From JBPOIC01 sp052034865 (GTDB taxonomy: Bacteria; UBA10199; JADFYH01): 64,000 nucleotides of DNA. Position numbers and translations under genes: made by a program. Positions 26,583 to 35,017 of the stretch are shown one piece after another. The DNA lies in the NCBI GenBank assembly GCA_052034865.1, contig JBPOIC010000027.1, forward strand, positions 11,198-75,197, written 5' to 3'. Each line of letters starts with the position of its first letter. Position 1 is the stretch's first letter. The notes under the pieces were generated by a model. The model was given only the letters and a program-made list of their open reading frames with translations, did no database searches and was not told where the DNA came from.

Positions 26583-27578
26583 CTATTTAGGCTCGGTTTC
26601 TGGAAGAACAGGCAGAGACTCTTCCGGAGGAGGCTGCATCTCCATTGCAGGCGCTTTATCTATTTGCTCTCCAATCTGTTTGAGCAGAGCTTCTTTAAGC
26701 TGAACATGAATCGTTACTGCCCGATCTTTCTGCTGAATCTCTACGCCTTGGAATACCTCGCCGATCAGAGGATTAGTGGCCATCATCATTGCCATTGAGG
26801 ATTTGGAGGCATTGATCTCATCGGCAAACTTCTGAGCCTCGGTCCCATTTTCGGCATTTCCTGTAAATTGAAAGTGGAGATCCTTGTCGTATGTTGCTTC
26901 GAACGCAAAGCTTTTGAGGGTTTTGATTCCCGCGCCCGGTGCAGACTCGGGAAGCTTTGTATCGGTAGGAGGGATGAGTCCCGCACCCCACACGAGAGCC
27001 TGGGCGTTCTTTTTATTGAAAAGCGTCATCAGCTCTTGGTGAGAACGAATCGAGTTTCCTCCTTTTTTGGCAAGGGCAATCGCTTCTTTTACGTCGGCAA
27101 TCTGTCCCCATAAAACAAGAGAGGGAGAATATACACACAGCGCCAGAGTTGGATCCTCGGGAGAAAGATAGTAGGTTGAACCTTCAAAATTTTCTTTCGA
27201 AAGACTTTTGTTTTTTTGACTCGCCATCTCTTCAATGGATGAGACGATCTTCTTTTCATCAAAACTACCTTCCAGCAGAACCAGAGTTGCCGGAGGCTGA
27301 TTGGCTTCGGGGGCATCCAATGCCACCAGGGCGGATTGCACACCTTTTAAGAGCTCAGTCACTTCTGCTGGGGCTTTTTTCAAAAGCCGTTCTTGATATG
27401 TAGGGATTTGCGCCAGTTTTTTCCAATCGATTCCAATCAGGTAATCATAGTGGGAAGGCACCAGCGACAAGGTCTGGTCTTGAGAGCCTTTGTTTGAGCA
27501 GCTACGCGCGCAGGAGACGAGCAGGGTGAGGGATAAAAAAATCAAAATCCATTTTTTACCAGCGGGAAAGAGTTTCAT
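26583..27578 (-). CDS. Lipoprotein with DUF3352-like layout (paralogue A)
   Basis: The lipobox LLVSC puts the lipidated Cys at residue 23. The mature part has a VPSHYDYLIGIDWKKLAQIP start, a SFDEKKIVSSIEEM segment, DVKEAIALAKKGGNSIRS in the middle and a Pro/Glu-rich tail. The architecture (a pair of repeated alpha/beta units each ending in a threshold-like helix) is similar to DUF3352-type periplasmic proteins of unknown function. The gene at 27747-28922 is a clear paralogue. It leads the tmk-holB-metG operon with only a 21-base gap, so expression may be coupled to DNA replication genes. Confidence 0.7.
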   Translation of the reverse strand: MKLFPAGKKWILIFLSLTLLVSCARSCSNKGSQDQTLSLVPSHYDYLIGIDWKKLAQIPTYQERLLKKAPAEVTELLKGVQSALVALDAPEANQPPATLVLLEGSFDEKKIVSSIEEMASQKNKSLSKENFEGSTYYLSPEDPTLALCVYSPSLVLWGQIADVKEAIALAKKGGNSIRSHQELMTLFNKKNAQALVWGAGLIPPTDTKLPESAPGAGIKTLKSFAFEATYDKDLHFQFTGNAENGTEAQKFADEINASKSSMAMMMATNPLIGEVFQGVEIQQKDRAVTIHVQLKEALLKQIGEQIDKAPAMEMQPPPEESLPVLPETEPK

Positions 27579-27630
27579 AGAACCTCAAGGTTTAAAGGGT
27601 TTTAAGTAGAGACGAAATTCCGCACGATTT

Positions 27631-27665
27631 TCCTCTCCCCTCGTGGGAGAGGATTAAGGTGAGGG
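27631..27665. repeat. REP-like hairpin element
   Basis: TCCTCTCCC and GGGAGAGGA pair over nine bases around CTCGT, followed by TTAAGGTGAGGGG. This matches the sense of a repeat found in many proteobacterial intergenic regions (CCCTCACC...CCTCTCCC...GGGAGAGG), so it is probably a REP-type element, recognised from memory rather than by search. Confidence 0.5.
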
Positions 27666-27670
27666 GACAT

Positions 27671-27721
27671 AAAAAAACTCCCGGTATCAGGAGGGTCATT
27701 CCCTACACTGACAAGCGGGAG
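27671..27721 (-). terminator. Terminator after paralogue B
   Basis: On the minus strand GCTCCCG and CGGGAGT form the outer stem with an inner AGGG...CCCT stem, followed by T7. It lies about 25 bases after the stop of 27747-28922 and separates it from the downstream lipoprotein-tmk operon. Confidence 0.6.
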
Positions 27722-27746
27722 CTTTCAATGGTCAAGTCTTAAGAAA

Positions 27747-28922
27747 TTAATGCTTCTTCTTTTCTGCCTTTTTCTTCGAAACGGTTTTTACCACGTCATT
27801 TGCCTGCTTCTTTCTGCGAATCTCTTCCTCTTTGATCTGTTGGGTAATCTCTTTAATGACAGGCTCGGTGATCTTGATCTTTAGCTGTACCTGTTTATCC
27901 TTCTGGCTAAAATCCAACCCCGAAAAAATTTCATCGGTGATTTTTAAGAATTTCTGCCTGTCTTGCTGAGCTTTGGTTTCTTTTTTCTTTCCCTTTTTTC
28001 CTGAAGAATATTCGGGATAGGGCTTTGTCAAAAACTGCCGCATTAAATCGAGTGTTGTCCTGGTGTAGGCTTCCAAAAGTTTCGCCTCTTCCGCCTTGGC
28101 TGTAAATCCCGACAGTTCGACATTCAAATCTCTTTCGTAATCCATCCACAAAGAAAACTGACGAATCTTTTCGAACGGAGTGGGAGGAGCCTGATAAATA
28201 TATTCAATCTCATCCCCTTTTTTATCTTTCGATTTTTTTGATTTTTTCTGATCTTTCTTCTCATTTATCACCAGTTTTTCACCTACCATCCAAAAACTGG
28301 AGGTGGTGCTGGCGACCGAATGGCTGGTGATTCCATTGATAAAATTTTCAACCAGATCTTTTTTGGAGCGGATGGTCTTGCCCCCTTTTTTCTTAAGATG
28401 GAGGGCCTCTTTCACGCTGTCGGTATCCCCAAGCAAAAACTGGTTTTGAGAAAGAACCGAGAGCGAAATTTCCTCATTAGAGAAGGTGTAGGTTTTATAC
28501 CCTTCCAGAATTTTTTCGGAGATTTCTTTATCGTAAGGATGGCGTTTTCTGATTAGATCTGGCAGCTGGGCTGTATCAAATTTTCCTTCTCCCAGAATCA
28601 GAATAGAAAATGGAGGATTGGGATAGGGTTTCTGATCTTTACCAGAGATTTTAAAAGCCAAATACACTCGATCAAGCTGTTTAGAAAAGGCAATCAATTC
28701 CGGAGGAATCTCTCTGGAATTTCTCTGAACATCAATCAGTTCATCAATCACAGGATTTTTGGTTGAATTTTTATTTTCTGCGACGGCCAGAAGTTGATAA
28801 TGGGGCGAGACGTAATCTAAAAATTCAGGACCCACCTTTTGCCCGGCACGACCGGTGAGACTGAAAAGAAAAACAAACAAAAATACAAAAAACGATTTTT
28901 GTAGCAAACGACGGATTTTCAT
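27747..28922 (-). CDS. Secreted protein, DUF3352-like layout (paralogue B)
   Basis: A signal peptide of the MKIRRLLQKSFFVFLFVFL type ends near AGQ at residue 27; no lipobox Cys is obvious, so it may be soluble in the periplasm. The core shares SVKEALHLKKKGGKTIRS with paralogue A, as well as the order of segments. Extra lysine-rich insertions (residues about 220-240, 310-325) and a lysine-rich tail make it larger. The strongly basic inserts suggest an interaction with acidic polymers. No family function is known. Confidence 0.68.
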   Translation of the reverse strand: MKIRRLLQKSFFVFLFVFLFSLTGRAGQKVGPEFLDYVSPHYQLLAVAENKNSTKNPVIDELIDVQRNSREIPPELIAFSKQLDRVYLAFKISGKDQKPYPNPPFSILILGEGKFDTAQLPDLIRKRHPYDKEISEKILEGYKTYTFSNEEISLSVLSQNQFLLGDTDSVKEALHLKKKGGKTIRSKKDLVENFINGITSHSVASTTSSFWMVGEKLVINEKKDQKKSKKSKDKKGDEIEYIYQAPPTPFEKIRQFSLWMDYERDLNVELSGFTAKAEEAKLLEAYTRTTLDLMRQFLTKPYPEYSSGKKGKKKETKAQQDRQKFLKITDEIFSGLDFSQKDKQVQLKIKITEPVIKEITQQIKEEEIRRKKQANDVVKTVSKKKAEKKKH

Positions 28923-29002
28923 AAACGCTCACTTTTCTGAATGGAGATTCTTCCATTCTTGGGACTTATCCCAACAGGATGAAATACAAGAAGGAAGAAG
29001 AC

Positions 29003-29767
29003 CTATTCCCCTTCCCACCAGCACTTTAAAAATTCATTCATGGGTTTTAACGCCAAACGCACTCTTTTAATTAATCCAGGAAACTGGAAAAAAAGTCCGG
29101 GATTTTTTATCAATGAAGGCATCAGTTTTGAAAGCATCACCTCGCCACGTTCATCTACCAAAGAACTCACATCCGGCAAGGCGTACTCAAGCGGATCCAA
29201 AATCCAGCGCAAATGCACGAAAGGAACGTGACATTCTTCAGCCTTCGCGGCAATCGCCGCACCTTCCATCTCAAAACCCAGAGCCTGAGTCTGAAGGGCC
29301 CAATTTCTTTTTTCACTTTCGGTAAAAGCGATTTTATCCAGACTCAACAGCAAACCTGCTGAAGATTTTTGATGCGTTTTCTCAAGAATGGCCTGGGATT
29401 TTTCAAGGAGGGCCAAATCTGAAAAATATCTTCGGTCAGGATCAGTAGACCGGCTCATTTCTTTACCCAAAACCACTTCGCCCGTTTGCATTCCCGCACT
29501 TGCTCCACCAGCCACCCCCACTAACCAGGCGCTGGCCAGAGAGTAGTTTTCAAAAACATAAGCGGCTGCCTGCGCTGCCGCCTGAAGCCCTATACCGGTC
29601 TCTATGAGTAAAAGTTTTTTGGATTCGGATTCACCACAAAAAATGCGCGCAGGGTAACGGTGAATCATCAAAGGGGGTTTGCTAAAAGTGCCCTCGCAGA
29701 TTTTTTTAAATCCGCTGGATTCGGAAGGGGTCGGAAAAAAGATAGCCGTGTAAAAAGATGTAGACAT
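29003..29767 (-). CDS. Nucleoside phosphorylase-like (MTA/SAH nucleosidase or futalosine hydrolase fold)
   Basis: PNP/UDP phosphorylase superfamily. It shows GIGLQAAAQAAAY and VGVAGGASAGMQTGEVV near 60-100, the substrate motif GFEMEGAAIAAKA near 164-176, and an acid-base Asp in WILDPLEY. Members of this group are MTA/SAH nucleosidases, MqnB (futalosine hydrolase) or hopanoid-associated phosphorylases (HpnG). Which one it is cannot be settled from the motifs alone. It is divergent from hemL across an 84-base gap. Confidence 0.75.
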   Translation of the reverse strand: MSTSFYTAIFFPTPSESSGFKKICEGTFSKPPLMIHRYPARIFCGESESKKLLLIETGIGLQAAAQAAAYVFENYSLASAWLVGVAGGASAGMQTGEVVLGKEMSRSTDPDRRYFSDLALLEKSQAILEKTHQKSSAGLLLSLDKIAFTESEKRNWALQTQALGFEMEGAAIAAKAEECHVPFVHLRWILDPLEYALPDVSSLVDERGEVMLSKLMPSLIKNPGLFFQFPGLIKRVRLALKPMNEFLKCWWEGE

Positions 29768-29851
29768 GTGTATGGAAGCAAAAAGAAATATCAGAAAAGT
29801 TTTTCATATCCTTAAATAAATGTCCTGAAGTTTTTTAAAAGAAGGCCCCTT

Positions 29852-31135
29852 ATGTCTCACAAAAAATCCCAAACCCTTTTTAAAAAATCTCAAACCCTCA
29901 TTCCGGGCGGTGTGAATAGCCCCGTTCGCGCCTTCAAATCTGTCGGTGGTACGCCCATCTTTTTCCAAAAGGCCAAGGGCCCCTGGCTCTACGATGTCGA
30001 TGGAAACAAATATCTCGATTATGTCGGCTCCTGGGGACCAATGATCGCGGGTCATGCCCATCCTCAAGTCACGCGAGCCATTAAAAAAGCCGTGGAATGC
30101 GGAACAAGCTTTGGAGCTCCCAATCCCTATGAAGCGGTTTTGGCCCAAAAGGTTCAAAAGCTTTTTCCATCGATGGAAAAATTACGCCTGGTCAATTCTG
30201 GCACGGAAGCTGTCATGAGCGCTCTCCGCCTGGCACGCGCTTTCACCAAGCGTTCAAAGATTATCAAATTTGAAGGCTGCTATCACGGCCACGTCGATTC
30301 CTTATTGGTGAAGGCTGGCAGCGGGGCGCTGACGCTTGGTATTCCCGGAAGCGCCGGCGTTCCCGAAGAATTTGTCACCCACACCCTCCTCGCTCCTTAC
30401 AACGATCTTTCAGCCGTCGAAAAACTCTTTGCTGCTTATCCCGACCAGATCGCCGGAATTATTCTTGAGCCGGTGGTTGGAAATACCGGCTGCATCCTGC
30501 CGCAAAAGAATTTTTTAGAAGGCTTAAGAAAGCTCACCAAAAAATATCAGGCCCTTTTGATTTTTGATGAAGTGATGACCGGCTTTCGGGTGGCATTGGG
30601 AGGAGCACAGCAGCACTTTGGAATTCGTCCCGATCTCACGACCCTGGGAAAGGTTATTGGCGGCGGACTTCCCGTCGGCGCTTTTGGCGGACGCAAAGAA
30701 ATTATGGACCTGCTGGCACCACTTGGTCCGGTCTATCAGGCAGGGACCCTTTCTGGAAATCCGCTGGCGATGGTTGCAGGAATTGAAACACTGAAATTGA
30801 TTGAAGCACGCGGGGCTTTTAAAAAGCTCGCACAGACCACCCGCACCCTGGCGGATGGAATTCAAAGAGCTGCGGATTTGAAAAACATTCCAGTTCAGGT
30901 TCCAGCGATCGGTGGAATGCTTTCTGTCTTTTTCTCAGAAAACCCGATCATTGATCTAGATACCGCCCTAAAATCGGATGCTGCGCGATTCAATCGTTTT
31001 TTCCACGCCATGCTCAAACGGGGAATCTATCTTCCTCCCTCTCCTTTCGAAGCCTGGTTTGTTTCGTTAAGCCACACTCCACGCGAAATTGCCCTGACCT
31101 TAAAGACCATTGAGGAAAGTCTGTCCGAGCTTTAA
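29852..31135 (+). CDS. hemL: Glutamate-1-semialdehyde 2,1-aminomutase
   Basis: Converts GSA to 5-aminolevulinate in the C5 tetrapyrrole pathway. TLGKVIGGGLPVG contains the PLP lysine, Lys267; IPGGVNSPVRAF near the N-terminus and GTEAVMSALRLAR are family landmarks. The 427-residue length is typical. This shows that haem is made by the C5 route, consistent with the c-type cytochrome upstream. Confidence 0.96.
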   Translation: MSHKKSQTLFKKSQTLIPGGVNSPVRAFKSVGGTPIFFQKAKGPWLYDVDGNKYLDYVGSWGPMIAGHAHPQVTRAIKKAVECGTSFGAPNPYEAVLAQKVQKLFPSMEKLRLVNSGTEAVMSALRLARAFTKRSKIIKFEGCYHGHVDSLLVKAGSGALTLGIPGSAGVPEEFVTHTLLAPYNDLSAVEKLFAAYPDQIAGIILEPVVGNTGCILPQKNFLEGLRKLTKKYQALLIFDEVMTGFRVALGGAQQHFGIRPDLTTLGKVIGGGLPVGAFGGRKEIMDLLAPLGPVYQAGTLSGNPLAMVAGIETLKLIEARGAFKKLAQTTRTLADGIQRAADLKNIPVQVPAIGGMLSVFFSENPIIDLDTALKSDAARFNRFFHAMLKRGIYLPPSPFEAWFVSLSHTPREIALTLKTIEESLSEL

Positions 31136-31187
31136 TTAAGACAATACAGGATGAGACTCTGTCGCGGGGGCGATCCAGACAAATTTA

Positions 31188-32819
31188 TCAAAAATCTTTG
31201 ATTTTAATTCCTGCACGATCAAGAGCTTCGATATCCTCTTCGCTCTCCATAGTGTCATCATCCAGATAAATTTCGATCGGATGACCGGGGGAAGCGATCC
31301 CGTACAAAAGCTGACAGAGCCCCTTAAGCGAAGGGGCAAAAAGATGCCATTCGGATTCTTTTTTGAAAACGGGTTTTTGATGACGAAAATCAAACATCAT
31401 TCCCGAATGATTTCCCTGATAGTAGCAGTGCCCAAAGGTTTCGAGGTTTTTTTGAACAGAACCTGGAGGCATCGACTCGATCCGATTTTTTAAAAAATGT
31501 TTTGCATCCTCTTCTTCCAGATAAATTCCAAAGCCTGACTTGGGCCGGTTTTTTTTAAACTTCCAATCCAATGCGAGTTTTAAAAACGCACTCTCAAGAT
31601 CATCTCCGCCAGCCGAAAGGTTGTGGCCAAAAAGCTCCGACACATAAACTCGTCCCATTTTTGTCATGCACAAAAAATCGTGAACCGATGCCCGTCCGAT
31701 CACCACGACAGGCTCATCCTCAAGCTCTACGATTCTCTCATGCGCAGGAGCCGTCTCGGCGATAAAACCAGGAGCAACAAGAGGAAACATCTTGTATAAG
31801 TTCCAAAACCAGAAATCCTCTTCGGAAATCAAACCGCCAAAACGACGCTCCACATCGATCACGGATTCCCACGCCTTCTCACCCAAAAGATTTTTGAGCT
31901 GTGCTTCGTTACGCTGATAACAGCGGAGTCGATGGGCACGGCGGGCCATCATATAGGAAACGATGTCAGGATTTTCGGAAAGGAGGTTTGCGTCCGGCAT
32001 GCGTCGCTCGATGAGCAGGTCTCCTGCTTCAAACTCCGCCCGTTCTGTAGCCTGATCCCCATGATGCAACACCTGAACGATTTGTCCTTCGGGCATCAAT
32101 TGAAGGGAAATCTGCGCACAGCCACGTGCAATATGATAATCTGGTTTCTCCGGAATTTTCTGAAACGATTCAGATAACATCGCCTCCCCACGGCCCTTAT
32201 GCAGCCCGATCTCAACATCTTCTTCCATGGCAATTTTCAAAAGATGTGACACATTCTCAAAACGACGCACCCAAACTCGCCTGCGATCGATGACCCAGTC
32301 CTCATCGGACCAAAAAGGATCGTACTCGGTTGAGGCCAGCACGTTGAGCGGCACTCTAAGCCTGGAAGCGAGCTTACGGACTTCTTTTTGATCGGCGGTG
32401 TGAATGCAAAATCGATACGGTGCAGGATGGGGCAGTTCCTCGACAGCAATGCGTTCGAGAAAAACGGAAAAACTTCTCGCAAATGGAATCTCTTCATCTT
32501 CGATAAAAACAGAACCATCGTTGTGGGCGAGGAGAAAATGTTTTCCGGACACGTGGCGGGCAATTAAAAGATCGGGGTCTTTCGGCTGGGTTTTTCGGCA
32601 GATCCTGGAGATATCAAAATTTTGAAGAACGCCGAAATCGTAATCTCCCAAGATAGGAAGCCCACGCTGGCCCGTCAGCTGAAAAAGCAACTGCGCGACT
32701 TCTTTCCAGCGCGGTGTACAAAATGAAGGTGCTTTCTTTAAAAGCTGAGAAAGATCTGTGCTGACATGGACTTTTGCCTGAGCCCCGAGGTTTTGAAGTT
32801 CTTGAGAAAAAGAAGTCAT
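31188..32819 (-). CDS. Orphan protein with possible SMI1/KNR4 (SUKH)-like segments
   Basis: No confident family. There is no signal peptide or membrane segment. Residues about 50-125 contain WKEVAQLLFQLTGQRG and then FLLAHNDGSVFIEDEEIP followed by SFSVFLERIA, an order that resembles SUKH domains. A second candidate segment is VHDFLCMTKMGRVYV...LSAGGDDLESAFLKLAL near 380-420. The 543-residue length leaves room for several domains. SUKH proteins are often immunity or regulatory proteins, but that role here is inference. It is the only gene on its strand between hemL and 32.8 kb. Confidence 0.55.
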   Translation of the reverse strand: MTSFSQELQNLGAQAKVHVSTDLSQLLKKAPSFCTPRWKEVAQLLFQLTGQRGLPILGDYDFGVLQNFDISRICRKTQPKDPDLLIARHVSGKHFLLAHNDGSVFIEDEEIPFARSFSVFLERIAVEELPHPAPYRFCIHTADQKEVRKLASRLRVPLNVLASTEYDPFWSDEDWVIDRRRVWVRRFENVSHLLKIAMEEDVEIGLHKGRGEAMLSESFQKIPEKPDYHIARGCAQISLQLMPEGQIVQVLHHGDQATERAEFEAGDLLIERRMPDANLLSENPDIVSYMMARRAHRLRCYQRNEAQLKNLLGEKAWESVIDVERRFGGLISEEDFWFWNLYKMFPLVAPGFIAETAPAHERIVELEDEPVVVIGRASVHDFLCMTKMGRVYVSELFGHNLSAGGDDLESAFLKLALDWKFKKNRPKSGFGIYLEEEDAKHFLKNRIESMPPGSVQKNLETFGHCYYQGNHSGMMFDFRHQKPVFKKESEWHLFAPSLKGLCQLLYGIASPGHPIEIYLDDDTMESEEDIEALDRAGIKIKDF

Positions 32820-33124
32820 AGGTTGAGAGCTTGAGAGAATTCCTTCGAATTTTTTTTAGACTTCTCATTCTTAAAAAACCGAAGGAGCCCCAGGTCTTAA
32901 TAAGATTTTCCCTTCTTCACCCACTTTTCTAAAAATTTCTCAAAGCCAGAAGTAAGGACAACAATTAGAGGATGATTGCTGTCTTTCAAAACGTCGTCTG
33001 AGTGTCAATCGGATCACTCTCTTTTAAATGAAGAATACGAAGCTGGGCAGATCGGCTATTGACTTCAGAAAAAAGACTGCAAATATCAAAACTCCAATCA
33101 ATCTATTAAGACGAAAGGACTTCC
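32820..33124. other. 305-base divergent intergenic region with inverted repeat
   Basis: Sits between a minus-strand and a plus-strand gene. TCCTTCG (32841-32847) and CGAAGGA (32880-32886) are perfect inverted arms, with T-run and A-run interiors that could pair further. It may be a shared regulatory site close to the minus-strand start. No small gene was seen in the rest. Confidence 0.4.
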
Positions 33125-33778
33125 ATGAAAGCGATCTCAAACGAAATCCTCCTGAAACAGCTGAACTGGCGCTACGCCACCAAGAAATTTGATCCTTCAA
33201 ATAAAATCTCTGAAGCAGACATTAAAACCCTCGAAGAGGTCCTTCATCTTTCTCCTTCGTCTTACGGTCTCCAGCCCTGGAAATTTATATTCGTTCAAAA
33301 TGCGGAAATTCGAAAAAAACTCCGTGCGGTTTCCTGGAATCAGCCGCAGGTGGAAGAATGCTCGCACCTGATCGTTTTCACGACACTTAAAAAAGTGAGT
33401 GAGGATTATATCAGGCATTTTATCGCACGTATGGCCGAGGTTCGGTCAATCGATCCCGAATCTCTCGACTCGTATCAGGCGGCCATGATCGGTGATGTCG
33501 TGAAAGGCCCGCGCAGCAACATCGTTCCCACCTGGACTCAGCGCCAATCTTACATCGCCATGGGAAATCTCATGCAGGCCGCCGCCCTTATGGAAATCGA
33601 CACCTGTGCCCTGGAAGGGCTTGATCCGGCCCAGTACGATGAAATCCTGAATTTGACATCGACAGATTATGCGGCCTTCGCTGCGGTGGCTTTGGGTTAC
33701 CGCTCAGAAAATGATGCCTTTCAGCATTTGAAAAAAGTGCGATTTAAAATCGAAGAAGTGGTGGAATGGATAAAATAA
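33125..33778 (+). CDS. Nitroreductase family NAD(P)H oxidoreductase (NfsB-like)
   Basis: FMN-dependent oxidoreductase. The N-terminal LNWRYATKKFDP and SPSSYGLQPWKFIFV are typical of the NfsB/YfkO group, with the FMN phosphate contacts in the first of these. WTQRQSYIAMGNLMQAAA and CALEGLDP continue the family order. The 217-residue length is standard. AAAGGA precedes the ATG. It is followed by an SMR transporter after 74 bases; co-transcription is possible. Confidence 0.92.
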   Translation: MKAISNEILLKQLNWRYATKKFDPSNKISEADIKTLEEVLHLSPSSYGLQPWKFIFVQNAEIRKKLRAVSWNQPQVEECSHLIVFTTLKKVSEDYIRHFIARMAEVRSIDPESLDSYQAAMIGDVVKGPRSNIVPTWTQRQSYIAMGNLMQAAALMEIDTCALEGLDPAQYDEILNLTSTDYAAFAAVALGYRSENDAFQHLKKVRFKIEEVVEWIK

Positions 33779-33852
33779 ACCTTGAAGACAGATCAAACCC
33801 ATCAGGCTAAAAGCAGAGGTTGTTTGCTGTTTTTTAGGTTTAGAGGTTTCTT

Positions 33853-34176
33853 ATGAACGGTTGGACTTTTTTAATCCTGGCGGGATTTTTTGAGGTGGGT
33901 TTTACCACCTTTTTAAAACTCTCGGATAATTTTACAAAAATTCCTTACACGATTGCCTTTGCCCTTTGCGCCATTATCAGTTTTGGCCTGTTAAACAAAT
34001 CCGTCACCCTGATTTCCCTGGGGACGGCTTATGCGGTCTGGACGGGTATTGGCGCCTTTGGCACCGCCCTGGTGGGTTTTGTTCTTTTTAAAGATGTCGT
34101 TTCGATGGGGAAAATCTTCTTTTTATCCACCCTGATTATCTCCATCGTCGGCTTAAAATTCATCGCCCCCGAATAA
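33853..34176 (+). CDS. SMR family transporter (Gdx/SugE or Qac type)
   Basis: A four-helix small multidrug resistance protein of 107 residues. Glu14 in AGFFEVGFTT is the proton-coupling residue. The WTGIGAFGTALVGFVLFKD segment in helix 3-4 is characteristic. Members work as antiparallel dimers exporting guanidinium or cationic drugs; the ligand is not certain here. No guanidine riboswitch was recognised in the 74 bases upstream. Confidence 0.9.
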   Translation: MNGWTFLILAGFFEVGFTTFLKLSDNFTKIPYTIAFALCAIISFGLLNKSVTLISLGTAYAVWTGIGAFGTALVGFVLFKDVVSMGKIFFLSTLIISIVGLKFIAPE

Positions 34177-34268
34177 GGCCTGTCGCATTCCTTCTTTCCC
34201 TGCACCTGCTTTCCAATCTTTCCCCTGAGGACTCAAGACCTCATCTTTTCTAAGACCTCATGACGATA

Positions 34269-34287
34269 ATCCTCAATTTATGAGGAT
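34269..34287. promoter_or_regulatory. Inverted repeat upstream of a sigma-54 promoter (possible enhancer site)
   Basis: ATCCTCA and TGAGGAT flank a 5-base loop about 85-100 bases before the -24 element, the usual distance for a bacterial enhancer-binding protein. Two direct copies of AAGACCTCAT lie at 34235-34244 and 34252-34261. Confidence 0.35.
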
Positions 34288-34370
34288 CAAAACTAGAAAC
34301 CTTCAGGATTTATTAATAAAAAACTAATAATATCAGTCTGTTAATCTTCGTGATGGCAGAGGAATGAGGA

Positions 34371-34386
34371 TGGCATTGGGTTTGCT
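34371..34386 (+). promoter_or_regulatory. Sigma-54 promoter of the 159-residue orphan gene
   Basis: TGGCATTGGGTTTGCT has GG and GC ten bases apart and matches the TGGCAC-N5-TTGCW consensus at almost every position. Transcription would start near 34397, giving a leader of about 40 bases. Confidence 0.65.
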
Positions 34387-34435
34387 TTACTAATTCTCGA
34401 AGGTTAGTTGAAAATTCACTCAAAAGGAGAAGGTT

Positions 34436-34915
34436 ATGTCAGTAAAATCGCCCACTATCAAACTGAACAATGCTACCGCGGCCACTATTGCAAGTGAGTT
34501 AATAAAATTAGATGCTCAGATGGAAAAGAAATTGGGTGTTCAAGGAAAATCAAACACCAGAAGCCCTGAGAAGCAATCGGGAGTTGCTCATAAAAATGCG
34601 CAGGGTCTTCAAGCCTTGGTAGGAAGAGGTAAGCTACCTGAACACCAAGCGAAGGCCCCAGTTGTAGCGAAACTTTCAGAAAAAGGTGTGAACTACGATA
34701 ACCCCCTCGTAAAATCCGGTCCTGGCTTACACTTTCTGAAATGGGAGAAGGCTGAAATAAAAGCTGAGGCAGCTGCCAAAAGAGGTGTAACACCAAGCTA
34801 TAACCCCCATTCTGCAAGAGTGGAACAACCTGGGAATCAAACAGGTTATGTGGCTGTTGTGCAGCATTTGAGGGATTTAGCATCAGGTCATCGTCACAAA
34901 AAGACTGGCGTGTAA
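34436..34915 (+). CDS. Orphan protein with sigma-54 promoter, 159 residues
   Basis: Not recognised. Soluble, basic, rich in Ala, Lys, Gln and Gly, with no signal peptide and no membrane helix. The N-terminal 45 residues include a helix (TIASELIKLDAQMEKKL), the middle contains KLSEKGVNYDNPLVKSG, and the C-terminus is His/Lys rich (LASGHRHKKTGV). AAAGGAGAAGG lies just before the ATG. It is isolated: a sigma-54 promoter precedes it and a strong terminator follows. Such an isolated, specially controlled gene is often for a secreted or structural product, but that is inference. Confidence 0.7.
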   Translation: MSVKSPTIKLNNATAATIASELIKLDAQMEKKLGVQGKSNTRSPEKQSGVAHKNAQGLQALVGRGKLPEHQAKAPVVAKLSEKGVNYDNPLVKSGPGLHFLKWEKAEIKAEAAAKRGVTPSYNPHSARVEQPGNQTGYVAVVQHLRDLASGHRHKKTGV

Positions 34916-34945
34916 TCTAAGACAGTTCTTCATTATCAAACATAC

Positions 34946-34977
34946 AAAAAGCGGCTACCTTCCGGGGCCGCTTTTTT
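34946..34977 (+). terminator. Intrinsic terminator after the 159-residue orphan
   Basis: AAAAAGCGGC and GCCGCTTTTT pair over ten bases around an 11-base loop, ending in T6. It isolates the orphan from the methylmalonyl-CoA mutase gene, which starts 40 bases later. Confidence 0.92.
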
Positions 34978-35017
34978 ATTGCCGAAAATTAATGAGGATT
35001 GGTACACGAAGGCCACT

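Noticed and set aside
33779..33852. Guanidine riboswitch upstream of the SMR gene
   Set aside because: The conserved ykkC-type cores are not present and the gap is too short.
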